Source of the DNA: Trichoplax adhaerens
Lineage: Eukaryota; Placozoa; Uniplacotomia; Trichoplacea; Trichoplacidae
Direction of reading: 5' to 3'
NCBI RefSeq assembly: GCF_000150275.1
Contig: NW_002060948.1
Coordinates: 1,229,328 to 1,293,327, forward strand
DNA: 64,000 nucleotides
Shown: positions 44,469-58,401 of the stretch, piece by piece
Layout: each line of letters opens with the position of its first letter
Position numbering within the stretch: the stretch's first letter is position 1
Translations under genes and position numbers: made by a program
The notes under the pieces: generated by a model
Database searches by the model: none
What the model saw: only the letters and a program-made list of their open reading frames with translations
Told to the model about the DNA's origin: nothing

Positions 44469-45598
44469 CAAAGATTATTTACTAGTAGTAATACGTGTAT
44501 TCTTGACTTAGTCGCATTTCCGCATAGATTTGTGATATGCGTCTTAACAAAGATGAAGCTACAACTTTTCGCCATTAAGATAATTGCCACCTATTATACC
44601 AGATACTGTACATTAACTTTGGATTTCTTGTACAAGACTAGGTATTTTTAATAAGTTATGACGAGTAATGCCTATGAAAGGTCTAAATGTATCATTTATA
44701 TGATCGCTATTAATACTTACATTTACCAAAAAATTGCTCTTAGGCGATCTTATACGATATAAAATACGTATATAATTATACATAAGTAATTGCTGTTCTG
44801 ATTATACATTCGAAGCTTATTAATGCTAATGGCTGTCAGAGTAATCAACTGATTACTGATATAATATGTAATTGACTTTAAAAATTTTTTCGATTTGTTT
44901 TATATTCCTGTGGAGTACTGTATATGTCGGTGTATATTAGCTGTCAACAATAAAGACGCCGTAATTGAAATAGATTAGAATACTTCGATGCCCTTTAGTA
45001 ATTTTATTCTTCATCTAGTTATATTATTACGTCAGAAAGTCGAAATCATTTATCAAGAGAGATTAACATTATTTCGTGTTCCATGTTACTTAAAACTGAG
45101 ATGGATGATTTTAAAAATTCAGTTTATAAGTTATCTGGAAGTCACCAAGTCGACAGAGCATGTTCAATTAAATTGGTGGTAATAAGTCCTTCCAAAGTGT
45201 AGACAACATCATATTATTATATATATATTGTATATGTGATGACCATATGTTGTTCTTAACTACAATTTTGAGCAAAATTTACAATTTGGGAATATAATAA
45301 TTTAATTTAAATTGCATGTAAATACTATACATGTTATATACCGATAGATGCCCTATCGCTAATCTTAAAAGTTTGCATATATAGCATACTTGTATCGTCA
45401 TGTATTGCGGAATCATGATTAAAAAATAATAACCGAGTAGAAATTAAAAAAATTCTAATAAACTATTTGTTATAAGTTAAAGAAGCATATCTCTTTGTAT
45501 ATGAATAATCGGTGATTTTCTTTTAAATTACTTCTCCAAATTGTGTTTGTAAATAATAATAATGAAAGTGAGAACTATATCGTCACTATGGACACCAA
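44469..45598. other. Convergent spacer between RCE1 and CCDC170-like gene
   Basis: AT-rich, presumably 3' UTRs. The open frame at 44988-45182 has no exon context or recognisable similarity. No GTAC arrays. Confidence 0.6.
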
Positions 45599-48500
45599 TT
45601 AATAGGGAGTCTGTGCACGTTGACCAGCACGATAGGCATTACTTAATGCAGTATTCCAGCTAAGATTGCGAGCATTATAAGTATTAGTTTGTTTTAATAA
45701 TTGTTCAATTCGTGCTATAATTTCATAATCCGGTATTGGTAACGTAGAAACTTCTAAGCCGAGTAGCCGAGCTAACGTCTGGCGAAATTCTAGTAACTAA
45801 AAGTTATGAAAATGAAACAAGGTTAGTTAGTATAAAGAGCTTATGAATATATTTGTAATAATACAAGCTAAGGAGTAGTATAAACTTCCAGTCTGAATCT
45901 AATAGTAATATTTAGAAAGACATGAAAATTCTATAGCGACAGTTGCAATGAAATTTAATAGCTACCTGATTTTCTCGAGCTCTCATAATTTCCATTTCTT
46001 GCTTGATTTTACGTAAATCCTTTTGAAGTTGTGCTGCAATACCTTCAGTTAATTCTTTGTCATCTTTATGAAATGTACCTTGCAAATCTATTTCATTTTT
46101 CAACGACGAAAATTTCTTAGTTGCTCTAGCTTTAGCTTTACTTAATCTGTCAATGGTTGTCTCCAAATCCAATATTGTCTTACTTTGCTCCACAACTTTA
46201 GACTGAATTAGTTAATAATAGAAATTGATATTTACTGTGAGGTAGTAAATTTATTACTTACAACGTTCAGATAAATTTCACAACAACGAGTGAATATATC
46301 TTAATTTTTGTTTAAGTTACCTTCAAATCTGATGATGAAAGAAGCCTAGATTTTAACTCCAAAATAATTTGTTTCTGATCTTGTATCTGTCTTTTTAGCC
46401 TTCTATTTTCGCCATGTGAATCACGAAGCTATTATTATAATGATAAATGACATGGTATCGATTAATCTCAAGAATAAATACAATATTACACCACAAAATA
46501 ACTTTATTCGTTGAAGGAAATAATGATTACACATACTCTTTCCATGGTGTGCTCCTTTTCAGCTTCTATATGTTGCTGGCCAGATGCTTTTTCCCTGACA
46601 GTTGAAAGTTTTTTCTTCATTATGTCAATCTGAAGCTCTTTACTTTCTAGCTGCTGCTTTAAAGTTTTAATTTTTCGCAGTTGATTCTGTAAGGTCACTT
46701 TTCTATCGCCAAGTGATAGCAGCTAAGCAAAAGTAGACATTGAAATCCAACATTGTTAATATTTATGATAGGTATTCTGCTAGAGCAATTATTAAATATC
46801 TCTATAAAATAAAGGATTTCATGAGATAAAAATTAAGCAAAGAAGACTGATTATTAATAACGTACAACTAACACCTTTTTTAAGTCGTTTAGGAATTTAA
46901 TTCACAAACATGATTGCCTTCTTAACATCATATTTGGTTAATACTCATTACCTCTTTGTTAACCAATTGTTCAACACGAGATAGGAGAGCATCTTCATCA
47001 TCGAAAGCGACTTCTTCGGTAAATTCACTCAAGTTGATTACAGACGCTAATTTCCTACAGAAATTCCTATACTGTTTATCCATGATATAAAAAATTTTAG
47101 TTATTTTTTAACCTACGTAAAAATGAATCTTTTTCTAGACTCTACAAACTAAATGTAGAAGTGAATTGGTTTTCTTCATGTACATTATGCAGCAACAAAT
47201 ATATAAAACTTAACCTATCATTAATCGAAAATTGCTAACGCATAATAGATGCATTGGAAGTAGTAAATATCTAGAAGCTAGCTTCCTAACCTTAACTTTC
47301 TCGTCTTTTAGTGTAGATTTAACAGTATCTGTTGCCAGTAATTCACTTTCTAGGTTGCCCATTCGATCACCGTAATCTTTCAATTGATCTTCAGCTTCTG
47401 CCGCTCGTTGTAAGGCAGAGTGTTGTAATTCACATTGTTTTTCGAGCTGATCGCTCAAAGTTTTGACTTTCTCTTCCAATTCTTCTGAGTACTGTAATGT
47501 TATATTTAATAAATTGTTTTTTAAAACAAGCATTATGCAATTTCAGAATATGAAATTAAAGCATTAAGACGCACTGGCGTAATTTTAGGGTAGGATTAAT
47601 CTTACCTCTGACAATTCGCGGTATTTCTTTAAGATAGCACGTAATTTTTCGCGAACAATATCTTCATCTTCATCATCTATTACGTCATCACCTAGCAATC
47701 TATAAATTTCTTTTCGTAAGCCCAAAACCTATAAATTAAAAAGGCCAATTAGAAATAGGCTAAAAACTGGTACGGGTTTTAAAAAAATATAAGGATGCAT
47801 ACTTGGCCTCTAGAGAGATCATTTGCTCGCAGTGCTGCATCTAATGATGCAATTCTGGCATCTTTCTTTTCCAGCTCCCTTTCTGCGGCACGAAGAGCTG
47901 TAGATGCTGCTTCTAGACGGTCTTTCAGTTGTTTACTTTCTAGCTCTAATCCATCCTTGATTAAAGATAGCGAACTATAACGACTTTCAAATTCTTCTAA
48001 ACGATGATTTATTTTACTGGAAGTCTTTTGTTCGCGACCAACTTCGGAAACAAGGCGCATGATCGTTTCCCTAATTATTAACAATATTATTGTTATTCTT
48101 TAATGTCGCGATCTCGATACATTTAGCAACATAAAATTTTTAAATTATTGAATAATATCGTAATTGCAGATACTAAAATTTTCCTTCATACCTGCTAGCC
48201 TTTGATTCGAGATCCATGCTCTCTATACTTCGCGATAAGACATCTGCTTTCTCATGATAGAGATCTCTTTCTTGTAAAACTTCTTCAATCTGTGCCATAA
48301 CAAAATTTAGAAAAATGATCAAAAATTGCCATTCTATCTACATATTATACTTGAAAGAGAGTAATTACCAGTAGATCTCATCTATGTTATGTTTTGTAAA
48401 ATAGATACTTACACGGACAGCGATATCTTCAGCAGAGCAAGCTAACAGAGAAGAAGAATCGATTCCAAGGTATCTACTTGCTCTCTTACCAATTTCTTGC

Positions 48501-50534
48501 AACTTTTTAGATTAATATAAGAGCCGAAGATTAGTATATTCATAAAGCACTATAATAGGATGCTAGGATTTTGTATCAAATACCAGGGTAAATAAAAATA
48601 TGAAAGATCTCGGTACTGCTCTTACCGAAACTTCTAGTTTATCTATTTTACGTTGATACTTTGCACAGTTAGATGTTTGAGCATGTAACCGATCTTCAAG
48701 ATCTTTAATTTGCTCCCTCTATATAAAATCATGTAAGCATAATATATTACTTTAACCTGGACATCACTTATTATAAGCTGACCTTAAATCATTACTTACC
48801 TGAACATGTAATTGTTCCTGGCTTTGATCGTGAGAGAGCTCGTATTTTGTCTTCCAGTCCTCGGTGCTTTTTGATTTATCTTCGAATTCTCTTAATTTTG
48901 ATCGAAGTGATCGATTAAGGGCTTCATGGCGGCCAGATTCGTCATTAGTTAGCGCAATCCGATCCTAAAATTTCATAAATGCAAGTATTAGTTAATAGCT
49001 TTAAACCATGACATACGAATTCTTTGCAATTATTAATTAAAATAGAGTAATGAACCTTTAATTCTCCGATCCTTCCCTCAGCTAGAAGCAATTTATTCTT
49101 CAATTCGTCATTCTATATCATAAGAAAAATAAAGTAGGATTGTAAATATCATACTCAATCTTTGGTGATCGGTATGTGGTATTGATAATATGACACAATA
49201 AATACTAACCTCATTCGTAACTTTACTCAGTTTCACTCTTTCATTAGCTAAATCTTCTTGAACTGCTTTGCAACTCCTTTGCATCGCTGATACCTTAGAT
49301 CATAAAGTTTTAGATTATGTAATACACCGTAACATATTTTTTCATTACCACAATGACAAAGAGTTATAGAGCTTACTTTGTCTTCCATATAACCTCTTTC
49401 AGAGGCAATTCGATCCAATTCATCTCCTACCTTCATACCTTCCAGCTATGAGGGAAACAGTGTACATGTTAAGTTTGTGTAAAATTTCGGATATACTTGG
49501 TATTATATATAAATTAATCAAACAGATTTTATCATGTTTAAGGTATTGTACATTCTAGTAGTTTATGATTGATTACTTACATATTGACGTTTTTCGTGTT
49601 TATGTATCTCACGAAGCTTCTTTTTCAGGTCGTCATTTTCTTCTCTATAAAGAATAGTTTCGAATACAATCAGGACTAACGTAGGTAAATACTTTCATTA
49701 CAATTCTGAACCATCAACAAGATTTATTAGACGAACAAAGTAATTTATTTGTATAATATTCTAACTTTAGGACTTACCTTAGCCTTACAATAGTTCTGTC
49801 CTTCAATTCCAGTTCCTTTCTGTAAGCCTCAAGCTCATCCAAAGACTAACGTGTTTAAATTGAAATCAGATATGTTACAAAGCAACAAAAATCAGCTGCA
49901 GATAGATGTGGTGGTTATATTATATTAGAAGTTTTTAGGCTAATAAATTTATAGTTTATCAATACATTATAAAACATTGATGAAATTCTTTCCTAACTAT
50001 TGAATAATATTTCTAAACAAGCTATATTTTAGTAGGGACTAAGTTGTAGATTATAGATTATAGTGGCTTTCAAAGTGGAAGCTTTAATTTCTATACTAGC
50101 TAGCGCGTTATTCCCTACACAAATCTATACTTTTGATTATTAGTGCTGTATTAAGTAATACTATTTCTAATCGATATAAGTTGGAAATAGATTACCTCGT
50201 TTAATGACGAACGATGCAGAGGAGACTTGTATTTCTTATAAGGTTTGTCGATTATATCATCAATTTCGCTCGTATCCAGAATACTAGATGAAGCTCCTCT
50301 CGGAGAATGATAAGACGAGGAAAGCCGTGATGATCTAGATGGACTTAAACGAGGTGATCGAATGCGGGGACGTCCAGTTGCGGAAATTCTACCGGTATCA
50401 TAGCTATATTTATCCATCTCGAGATCCTTTAAAAATGTATCGTTATCGCTATCGAATTTAACGATTTTTCTAAGTTTTGATTTTTTTGACAGATTAGGTA
50501 TATGTCTGGGGCTATCACTGTCTGACCAAACCAT
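45599..50534 (-). CDS. CCDC170: Long coiled-coil protein, CCDC170-like
   Basis: Exons (minus): 50534-50196, 49845-49778, 49644-49581, 49445-49377, 49293-49210, 49112-49056, 48964-48800, 48718-48626, 48502-48413, 48289-48192, 48070-47803, 47728-47606, 47491-47291, 47141-47113, 47066-46952, 46722-46537, 46428-46321, 46202-45966, 45796-45599; phases agree, 863 residues. A basic, Ser/Arg/Pro-rich head (SPRLSPSRSSRLSSSYHSPR) of about 110 residues is followed by almost continuous coiled coil, broken by short conserved-looking stretches (ASRYLGIDSSSLLACSAEDI, RNFCRKLASVINL). The end is globular (ARLLGLEVSTLPIPDYEIIA). Vertebrate CCDC170 associates with Golgi microtubules. The family name rests on remembered similarity of the C-terminal motif and overall design, so it is tentative; another centrosomal or ciliary coiled-coil family is possible. 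The 29-nt exon 47141-47113 was found only because neighbouring phases demanded it. Confidence 0.75.
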
Positions 50535-51237
50535 TAGGTAAAGTTAACGTGGATCTTTATCTGGTAATTATCAATATACCGTAACTCGGATTGTACAATG
50601 ATTATAAAATTGTACGTATACTTCTTCCAATATGAAATTTTTGAATTTCTTTCGAAAGAAATGTTCTCAAGTTCAATTTAGGTAATTTGGAGAGATTTCT
50701 TGTCGATGTTAATAAATCGTTACCAATCGATATCTGGAATTCTGTAAGTGGTAAGCTTGTGATGTTACCAATTGAAGCTGCTTAGCTGTGTGCGATATCT
50801 TCTTATTTACTACCGTCCAGCGTAACTAATTATACGTATCTTAGGTTCTTGTTGAAAAAGATCGGATAATGGAAAACAATTCTTTCCTGTTACCAAGCAA
50901 CAGTAAACAAATGTTGGAGTCGTCACATGCGCACTAGTTGAGCAATTAGTCATATTCAGACTGGACCGAGACTGGACTTGAATATACAGTACTGTACAGT
51001 GTACAGTTGGACACTATATAGATGGACAGACTTTTTGACCAAATGATCGTTACTTGGTATGGACCTCCAGTGTCTCATTTTCTTAATCTCTTCTTGAAAT
51101 TTTAAAACATTTATGACCTTATATAACTAGTTTCGAGTAGAAGTTACAAAATAAAATCGATTTCAATGTAATATTACTTCATTTAGAGAAATCAGTGGAT
51201 TACAAAATGTAGCATCCGCTTGTTGACATTTTTCATG

Positions 51238-51490
51238 ACTGTACAGTACTGTATGGAGAAACGAAGTGTTTGGAAGAGGATTGTACAAGATGAAGGCAAA
51301 ATGTCCGACCGTCCGAGTTAAGTCCGCGGTCTCGATCAGTGCACTGTACAGTACAGTACGGTACTGTAGAGTACAGTATCATACTGTACTGTACAGTGTA
51401 CAGTACATGGCGATATTGAACACATTGCTCGTAATCTGTACAGTGTACAGTGTACAGTACAGCTACTCAAGCTGAGTACAGTACAGTACA
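51238..51490. repeat. GTAC palindrome cluster
   Basis: Includes GCACTGTACAGTACAGTACG, ACTGTACTGTACAGTGTACA and CTGTACAGTGTACAGTGTAC; almost every unit is a TACAG or CTGTA pentamer or a GTGTACA variant. Confidence 0.85.
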
Positions 51491-51819
51491 AAAGAAATGG
51501 ATTGAATCAGTAAAAATAGGTTGAGTACTCAAACTCATGGAAACTATAGCGGTACCGCTGTCAGAGCTATCAAGCATATACAGTAGCGTATGATGGACTA
51601 CAAGCTGATCATGAACATGAGAAAATAAGGGTTCTATCCATAAGGTACGTTTCTTTTACCTCTGATTCGGTCCATGTGTATTGATTAATGATTTCTAATT
51701 TCTATAGTGATTGTAAAAGTAGAGGACAGATTCTGTCCGTCTCGTATTCATTTCATTGGCCGTGATCCAGTGATTCAAGTCAAGGACTACAGTAACTGTC
51801 CACTGTAGTGGGGTTAGGT

Positions 51820-52025
51820 AAGTACTCGTACAGGGTACAGTACTGTACAGTACAGTACTGTCCTTTTCTTGAACTCTATGAACAGTACATTGTACTGTAC
51901 ACGTAGTGTACAATATACTGTACTGTACTGTACAGTACAATTCAAGTAGTACCGTGCTGTACAGTACAATATGAACGATGCGTACTGGACTCTCTGGAGT
52001 GGAGTGGAAATAAAATGAGTACAGT
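51820..52025. repeat. GTAC palindrome cluster
   Basis: Includes GTACAGTACTGTACAGTACA, CTGTACTGTACTGTACAGTA and TGCTGTACAGTACAATATG. It ends about 200 bp upstream of the TADA2B start. Confidence 0.85.
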
Positions 52026-52219
52026 GATAGCGTAAGCAATCGCTTGGCCTCTGATTGTTAAGACTTGGCAAATCCTTTCTCGTAGAAGACTAAAGTACTG
52101 TCTTACTGTCATCAAGTAAACCATTCGACGCGAAACGGCACGTCGTTGGCCGTCAGTCCAATCAGTTGAAAATTTGAATCTTCTTATTCGGTTGGCGTTG
52201 CACTCGAAATCATTGTGTC

Positions 52220-55200
52220 ATGTCAAGTAAGCTTCACCTGAATGGTAGAACTAACATAAACTATTGAAATGTGAAATGTCATGTTGAATTCTGTTCGTCA
52301 ATTTCATTTTAGCAGACGATGTACAATGTATTAATTGTACCAATCCGATTGGTTGCAATGTGTACGTGCAATGTAACGAATGTGAAGATTTCATCTTATG
52401 CCTCCATGTAAGTTCAGATTAGTCAATGTATATACAGTGTATATGTACAGTATATATATATATACACATAAGGTAGTACTGTACATGATATTCAGTATAG
52501 AAGACTTGTTCTGTACAGTAGTTGTACGACAGTGACACATTGACAGTTCCATCCCAACTGTCTATTGTACAGTACAATGCCCATTGGTGTACTGTATACC
52601 GTACTGTACTGTACACTGTACCGTACAGCGCCCTGTATTAACTGAAAGAATCGAAAAAATTGGTTCTACCCCGTTGTGTCAATTTGCAGATTTTGGGACC
52701 GTTAATTCACTTTTTTACATAATAGAATTAGCGATATGATTGAAGTAGAATGTTAATCATTTCATGTATTGAAAATATTCTATCTTTTTACCTTAGTGTT
52801 TTTCACATGGGGTCGAGCTGGGCTCGCACACCAGAGATCATGGATACATGATTATGGTAAGAAATTCGTCCAGTGCATACTGTAGTACTACAGTACATTT
52901 GGAGTTCTCGTTTGTAGTAATAGACTACTTTACTGTCGATGCCTGGATCTACAAAATGACAGAGACGGATTAGTTTTACCGATCTTGATGAATGCCATTC
53001 AAATTAATTCATTCGTAAGCCTATTTGTCTATTTACAGGACTTGAAATGAGAAATAAGTAATATTATGTCACATAATAATGCGTAAAATAGAATTCACAA
53101 ATGGACAAGTAGATTGGCTCAAACTAGTCACTTGATTGCTAATACGTGCTGTACAGTACAGTACTGTACATACTGGACACTGTACAGTACGTACGGTATA
53201 CTGTAATACTAATCATGGGTATTAGGTAGAATACTATAGTTAAACTAATTCAGGGATGCCACTACAACTACTATAAACAGTATGCTTACTCTACTGTAAT
53301 ATAGGACAAAAGCTTGCAGCTTCAAATTTGTTCCAGCTTTGTGTTGTAAAGCCTTGCACGAAGATGCAATCTAAAATATGCAGATTGCATCGTAAAACTC
53401 TACATGCTTGATGATATTCATTTTTCTTAATATATATTAACATGCCAGTGATACAGTACAGTACTACTCAGTGCATATTGCAGTATGTCATCACTAAAAG
53501 TATCTACAGAATTGTAATATACGTATAAGTATTAGATGTCAATGGCATAATGAATCATATAGCAATGGATAGAAACCATATCAGTACATCATTGCATTAT
53601 TCATTAATAATAATAGACGATGGAAGAGAGGCATGATTGACCGATTGAAAACAATGCATTCATTATATACATATTATGCATTTGAGCTACCTCGTAAATG
53701 AATACAGTATGTAAATTGCTATCGTCATGCTTGACCTATGGATAGGTAACAATAACAACATCCAGTATATCAGATTTACTGTAGAAAGGTGCAGCTTTTA
53801 ATATAGACTTTGCATTATTGCAATCTCTGGAGAACTACTTGATGTACAGTACAATGATTCTTATGTTGAATCATTTACTGAAACTTTATATCGCTATTGT
53901 TGTAGGCTCTAGGAATCTACAGTAAACTAGGGATGTAATTTGCATAGGCTTAAGGATACATGAGAGTTTTCTATATTACACCCCATTGTAGAATGCAACA
54001 ATTAGCTGGGATATCATTCATTGGAAAGACTTGAAGGTGTTAAAATTATCTGCAATGCTATTCAAACAAGAAATAGCTAGCCTAAAAATATAAATAATAG
54101 TAGCGTCAGCTAAAGGCATCTTAATTCCTTCTAAAACCATTCGATTGTACGTATTAGTATCTCACCTAATGAAATACACCTTTGGTTTTAAGTAGTCTCT
54201 TTGATAACTGATGTCATAAACAGTTGACATTATACAAGTTACATTTGCTGCTGAATTGCGATACATACCATAACAAGCTTAGTATCATATCTATAATTTA
54301 CCTACTTCAGTCAAAAAATACCATTGCTATGACCTCACTCATTCAGTGTGCACAGTGAATCATTTCAAATGATAGAAAATTTTACTTGAAATCAATTCTA
54401 GGATAATGGCACGTTTCCTCTGATGGATTGCAACTGGTTAGCTATTGAGGAATTAGCATTATTGGAAGCTATAGAACAACATGGAATGGGAAATTGGTCA
54501 GTGCTAGACTAGTAAATGGAAAAGTTATTCGTTGCTGTACTGAGTATTCAGTCACACTTTAGGATCTACCATATTGTCTTGTCAGGATATAAATTATAAA
54601 TATATAATTCTTAATTGCGATTGCAGGGACGGAGCGGCTGACCAATTAAGAACAAAGACACCACGAGGTATATTAATAACTATTAAATGATGCTATTGAC
54701 ATATATATAGAACAGTACATACATTCGATTATCGTCTTTTATGAGTGTTAATTAGCACATGGACTATTACGATACCTAATTATATTGATACTGCTAAATA
54801 TTGTAATGTAATCATCAAATTTTTGTTGGTATCCGACTTTGCATAACCGCTAAAAAAGTAATCGGGTAACTATTCTTAGGAATCTAGTATATTAATCATT
54901 TTCATCTTCAATATAGAGAGCAGAGAGCATTACGAAAATTATTATGTATATGGAAACATCGGTAAAGGTAAGCAGTAAAACGTAAGGCTTAATTTGAAAT
55001 ACTGACAGATTTTAAAACCTATAAGAAATTTTTTCTTTTTCATTTCAGCGACTAGAGCGGAAAAAAGAGTGCACCCGGTAGATCATGTTCAGTCCAGCGG
55101 TAATTCTAAAATTGAAACTATAAGTGCTGTATTGAAATATATTCGATCTAAAATATAATAATTATTATTACATGTACTAGTTGCGACACAATGTGAAGCA

Positions 55201-57225
55201 AATACTGAAGCCAACGAAAACATGACTTTAGAAGAACAGCAAGAACTTGGATATATGCCATTAAGGGATGATTTTGAAAGAGTAAATACACCTTTTATTG
55301 TTATTATTACTTACAGTTAGTAATTTAAAAGCAACTTCTTATAACACTATGGAAATATCTTCAATATTTACAGGAATTTAAAAATGAAGCTGAAGAATTG
55401 GTCACCGAAATATCATTTAGTAACGACGAGCCTAAATTAGAATCAGGCATGCTAAGTTTAATCATTAGTGTTATTCGCATTAATATTTCTAAATGCTTTT
55501 AGTTAAAGTCGTTGTTATATCTGCTTTATTTAGATTATAAAATTGCTCAAACTGAAATTTATTGTCGTGATTTAAAAGACCGCCAAAGAAGAAAGAAGTA
55601 AATATGTGAATTTTTATGTGTTGATATTAAACTGAGAAATTTTAAAATAACTAATGAAAATCAACTCGTCGTTATAATTTAACATCTTTAGTATCGCTAG
55701 ACAAGCTGATCTTTTATCTGGAAAGCACAAACGAAATGGTATTTCTAAATTGCTTTGATTTCACTCAATTAGATTTGGGTGATCTAACTTTAGAGCATGT
55801 GATAACCATATAGGATTTTTTAATTATTTTTTAGTAATTAGGAGAAAGTTAAGTAAGGAGGAAAAGTAAGTCATACAATTCATAGCAGTTGTAATGCTGC
55901 ATGATGAATTTATTAATCAAAAATTATGTGACATTAAATAGAAAGTTTCGTATCAAGATGAAACNNNNNNNNNNNNNNNNNNNNNNNNNNNNNNNNNNNN
56001 NNNNNNNNNNNNNNNNNNNNNNNNNNNNNNNNNNNNNNNNNNNNNNNNNNNNNNNNNNNNNNNNNNNNNNNNNNNNNNNNNNNNNNNNNNNNNNNNNNNN
56101 NNNNNNNNNNNNNNNNNNNNNNNNNNNNNNNNNNNNNNNNNNNNNNNNNNNNNNNNNNNNNNNNNNNNNNNNNNNNNNNNNNNNNNNNNNNNNNNNNNNN
56201 NNNNNNNNNNNNNNNNNNNNNNNNNNNNNNNNNNNNNNNNNNNNNNNNNNNNNNNNNNNNNNNNNNNNNNNNNNNNNNNNNNNNNNNNNNNNNNNNNNNN
56301 NNNNNNNNNNNNNNNNNNNNNNNNNNNNNNNNNNNNNNNNNNNNNNNNNNNNNNNNNNNNNNNNNNNNNCAGTGGGATTTTAGTAATGGCTCTTTTAAGT
56401 TACTGCTTTAAATAATTTGCTATCATTTATAATCTTAAGAAAATCCAGGATAGACCTCTACTATTAGCCAATAGGAAAGAAGAGAAGTAATTGAATACGC
56501 TTGCTTATTTTAATATTACCTAATTAACTATTATTGTTCTTTGGCTTTAAAAATTTGTAGCAAATTAGTCGTAACGATATATTTCACTCCTTCTCTTTTC
56601 TCTATAGCTTTAAACCAGATGGCAATCGAAGTAACGGAGGTGATTAATGATACAATATTCCATTTCCTTTAAAAAGCGCTCATTTGATATTATACTGAAA
56701 AGATAATAAATTGGGACTCTAACTCATGTCTTATTTTGGCATTGTAGATTTATTCAACAATATTAAACATTGCAAAGGTTTCAGTTTGCTTTCTATCAAC
56801 GAAAAAAAGGTGAGAACAGCAAGAGCTGGAAATGTGCAATACGTTTTAGCTTGGTATTAATAGATTCTGTATTAAATAATATAATATAATATTATATAAT
56901 ATAATATATATATATATAATCACCTTATCTAGCTATGTCATGCTCTTTCTCTCAAACCTCCCGTGTATATAAGTGTAAAGACTTCAATTTTAAAGGTATT
57001 CAACATCATGCTATAGCTATACTATTCTAAGAAGTATTCTTAATGCCAACATGGATCTAATTGCTGCTCTATATTCGTCATCTCCTACAGGAATTCGCAA
57101 CTAAACGCCATAAACTACCAATGGGTGGTGGCATAGGAATAAAAATAGAGAAAGCTAAACGGCAACAGATATTAAAGTTTTTAAATGAGAGTGGAGTCAT
57201 TAAATTTCCAAGCAATGGAAAATAA
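52220..57225 (+). CDS. TADA2B: Transcriptional adaptor 2-beta (SAGA complex), interrupted by assembly gap
   Basis: Adaptor of the SAGA histone acetyltransferase module. Exons: 52220-52226, 52313-52407, 52797-52856, 54402-54496, 54627-54667, 54917-54967, 55049-55099, 55181-55281, 55374-55446 (or to 55455), 55534-55597, 55692-55738, 55835-55865, 55942 into the gap, 56440-56486, 56608-56639, 56748-56809, 56933-56995, 57091-57225; phases agree. ZZ zinc finger (CINC, CNVYVQCNEC, LCLHC, SHTRDH), SANT domain (NWLAIEELALLEAIEQHGMG, then NWDGAADQLRTKTPRESREH), conserved EEQQELGYMPLRDDFE and DLKDRQRRKNIAR, and a C-terminal SWIRM-like domain (GFSLLSINEKK, LCHALSLKPPVYISVKTSIL, ILKFLNESGVI). Residues after KKFRIKMK are lost in the gap, roughly the LYQF-to-coiled region of human TADA2B. 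The 7-nt first coding exon (MS plus one base) is the least certain part. Confidence 0.92.
52430..52630. repeat. GTAC and TATA microsatellite cluster in TADA2B intron 2
   Basis: CAGTGTATATGTACAGTATATATATATATACAC near the start (positions 52434-52466), then short TGTACAGTA elements and CCGTACTGTACTGTACACTG near 52600. It lies within 400 bp of the start codon. Confidence 0.75.
53140..53220. repeat. Short GTAC cluster in TADA2B intron 3
   Basis: CTGTACAGTACAGTACTGTA followed by ACACTGTACAGTACGTACGG; same pentamer building blocks as the spacer clusters. The rest of this 1.5 kb intron (52857-54401) shows nothing I can name. Confidence 0.75.
55965..56369. other. Assembly gap (405 N)
   Basis: A run of 405 undetermined bases inside TADA2B. 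It removes most of the exon beginning at 55942 and perhaps one more exon. The open frame drawn across it at 55901-56383 is not real. Confidence 0.99.
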
Positions 57226-58401
57226 CGTCTGTACATAATTTTATCTTGCATTTTATTTTTAGTAATTTGATGTACGGTAACTTGGCGTGTGCAATCGTCA
57301 TTGCTACAGTAGCTTTTGTTAAAGGTATATTATGAATATTGAGTATTTATTACTGTATTATACGATATTAGATGTAATTAATGAAAAATATTTACTGTAT
57401 AATATTCTCATATACACTGAAGGATTAATTTTAATTGAAAAAAATATTTCAAAAGTGCTTACCTTATATAACGTGTCTTTTTACTGTAAAGTTTGCCATT
57501 ATTTACAACTCTTATTACCGAAGAATTTTTCATAAAATCAAGTTTATTTCTTTTAGTTAGGTCATTAACTGTATATTACAAATCCTCTTTTTTAATCAGA
57601 TAGAATATTAGTCCTGCTTTTATCATCAATTTTAGCACGGTTAATTTAAATTCAGTTAATGACGTTAGATATTAATGCGAACAAAATCAATAGCATAAGG
57701 AATATTTATGTCTTTAAATGTTAAATTAAGTCGTTTGTAATTATTACAAAAATCTCTATAAGAAATATTTCTCAAAAGCCTTCATTTTCTAGTATTCTTA
57801 AAATTTTCATATTAATTGTTCACTTGTATATAAAAAGCCAATTGAATAAAATTATCAAAAGTATTAACGATATAGCAACGCACCATCAGTTGCACTATTA
57901 ATTTTTGTCTGAAGTATGAAATGATATGTGGCTGATCACAAATCAGTTGCAATTTTACTAATCAAAACAAACTACTAAAATGTGAATCAAGCTTAGCAAA
58001 TGAATAATTTTGAAATCCAATAAGCCAATACATAATAGGTGGCATTCAAAATCAATATGCTTTCTGAAAGCTTTTACATTTATGAATGATTTACAATATA
58101 AAATCATGTTATCACAACACGATTTTTATAAATACCGTATTAGGGTATCCTAACATACAGTAGTACAATTTTATCATTTTCAAGATAAATCGAATATTGA
58201 ATAATATTGCCAGAGTTGACATCAATAGATAGAAACGTAATTACTATATCGAATACCAAATTTTAGCTCTACTAATACAAATCTAATTTCAATTACATTT
58301 AGGTAAAATAAGCGCAAGTATTAAAACGATTCAAGTATATTCTGCATATCAATAAATTTCATATCGTCGCAGTGAAATCTTAAATATATTAAAGATTAAA
58401 T
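57226..58401. other. Convergent spacer between TADA2B and PTK7-like gene
   Basis: AT-rich, probably 3' UTRs. A small frame at 57332-57535 lacks exon context. No GTAC array. Confidence 0.6.

Larger units (their letters stand above)
50535..52219. promoter_or_regulatory. Divergent CCDC170-like/TADA2B spacer with GTAC clusters
   Basis: Presumed promoters of both genes. GTAC arrays at about 50985-51010, 51238-51490 and 51820-52025. Open frames on either strand here (for example 51695-52039 minus) are repeat translations rich in Tyr, Cys, Thr, Val. Promoter role is inferred from orientation. Confidence 0.45.

Noticed and set aside
44988-45182. 64-codon frame between RCE1 and the CCDC170-like gene
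   Set aside because: No ATG-proximal context, splice partners or recognisable similarity; AT-rich chance frame.
55901-56383. 160-codon open frame
   Set aside because: Runs through 405 N; only the stretch from 55942 to 55964 is coding (TADA2B).
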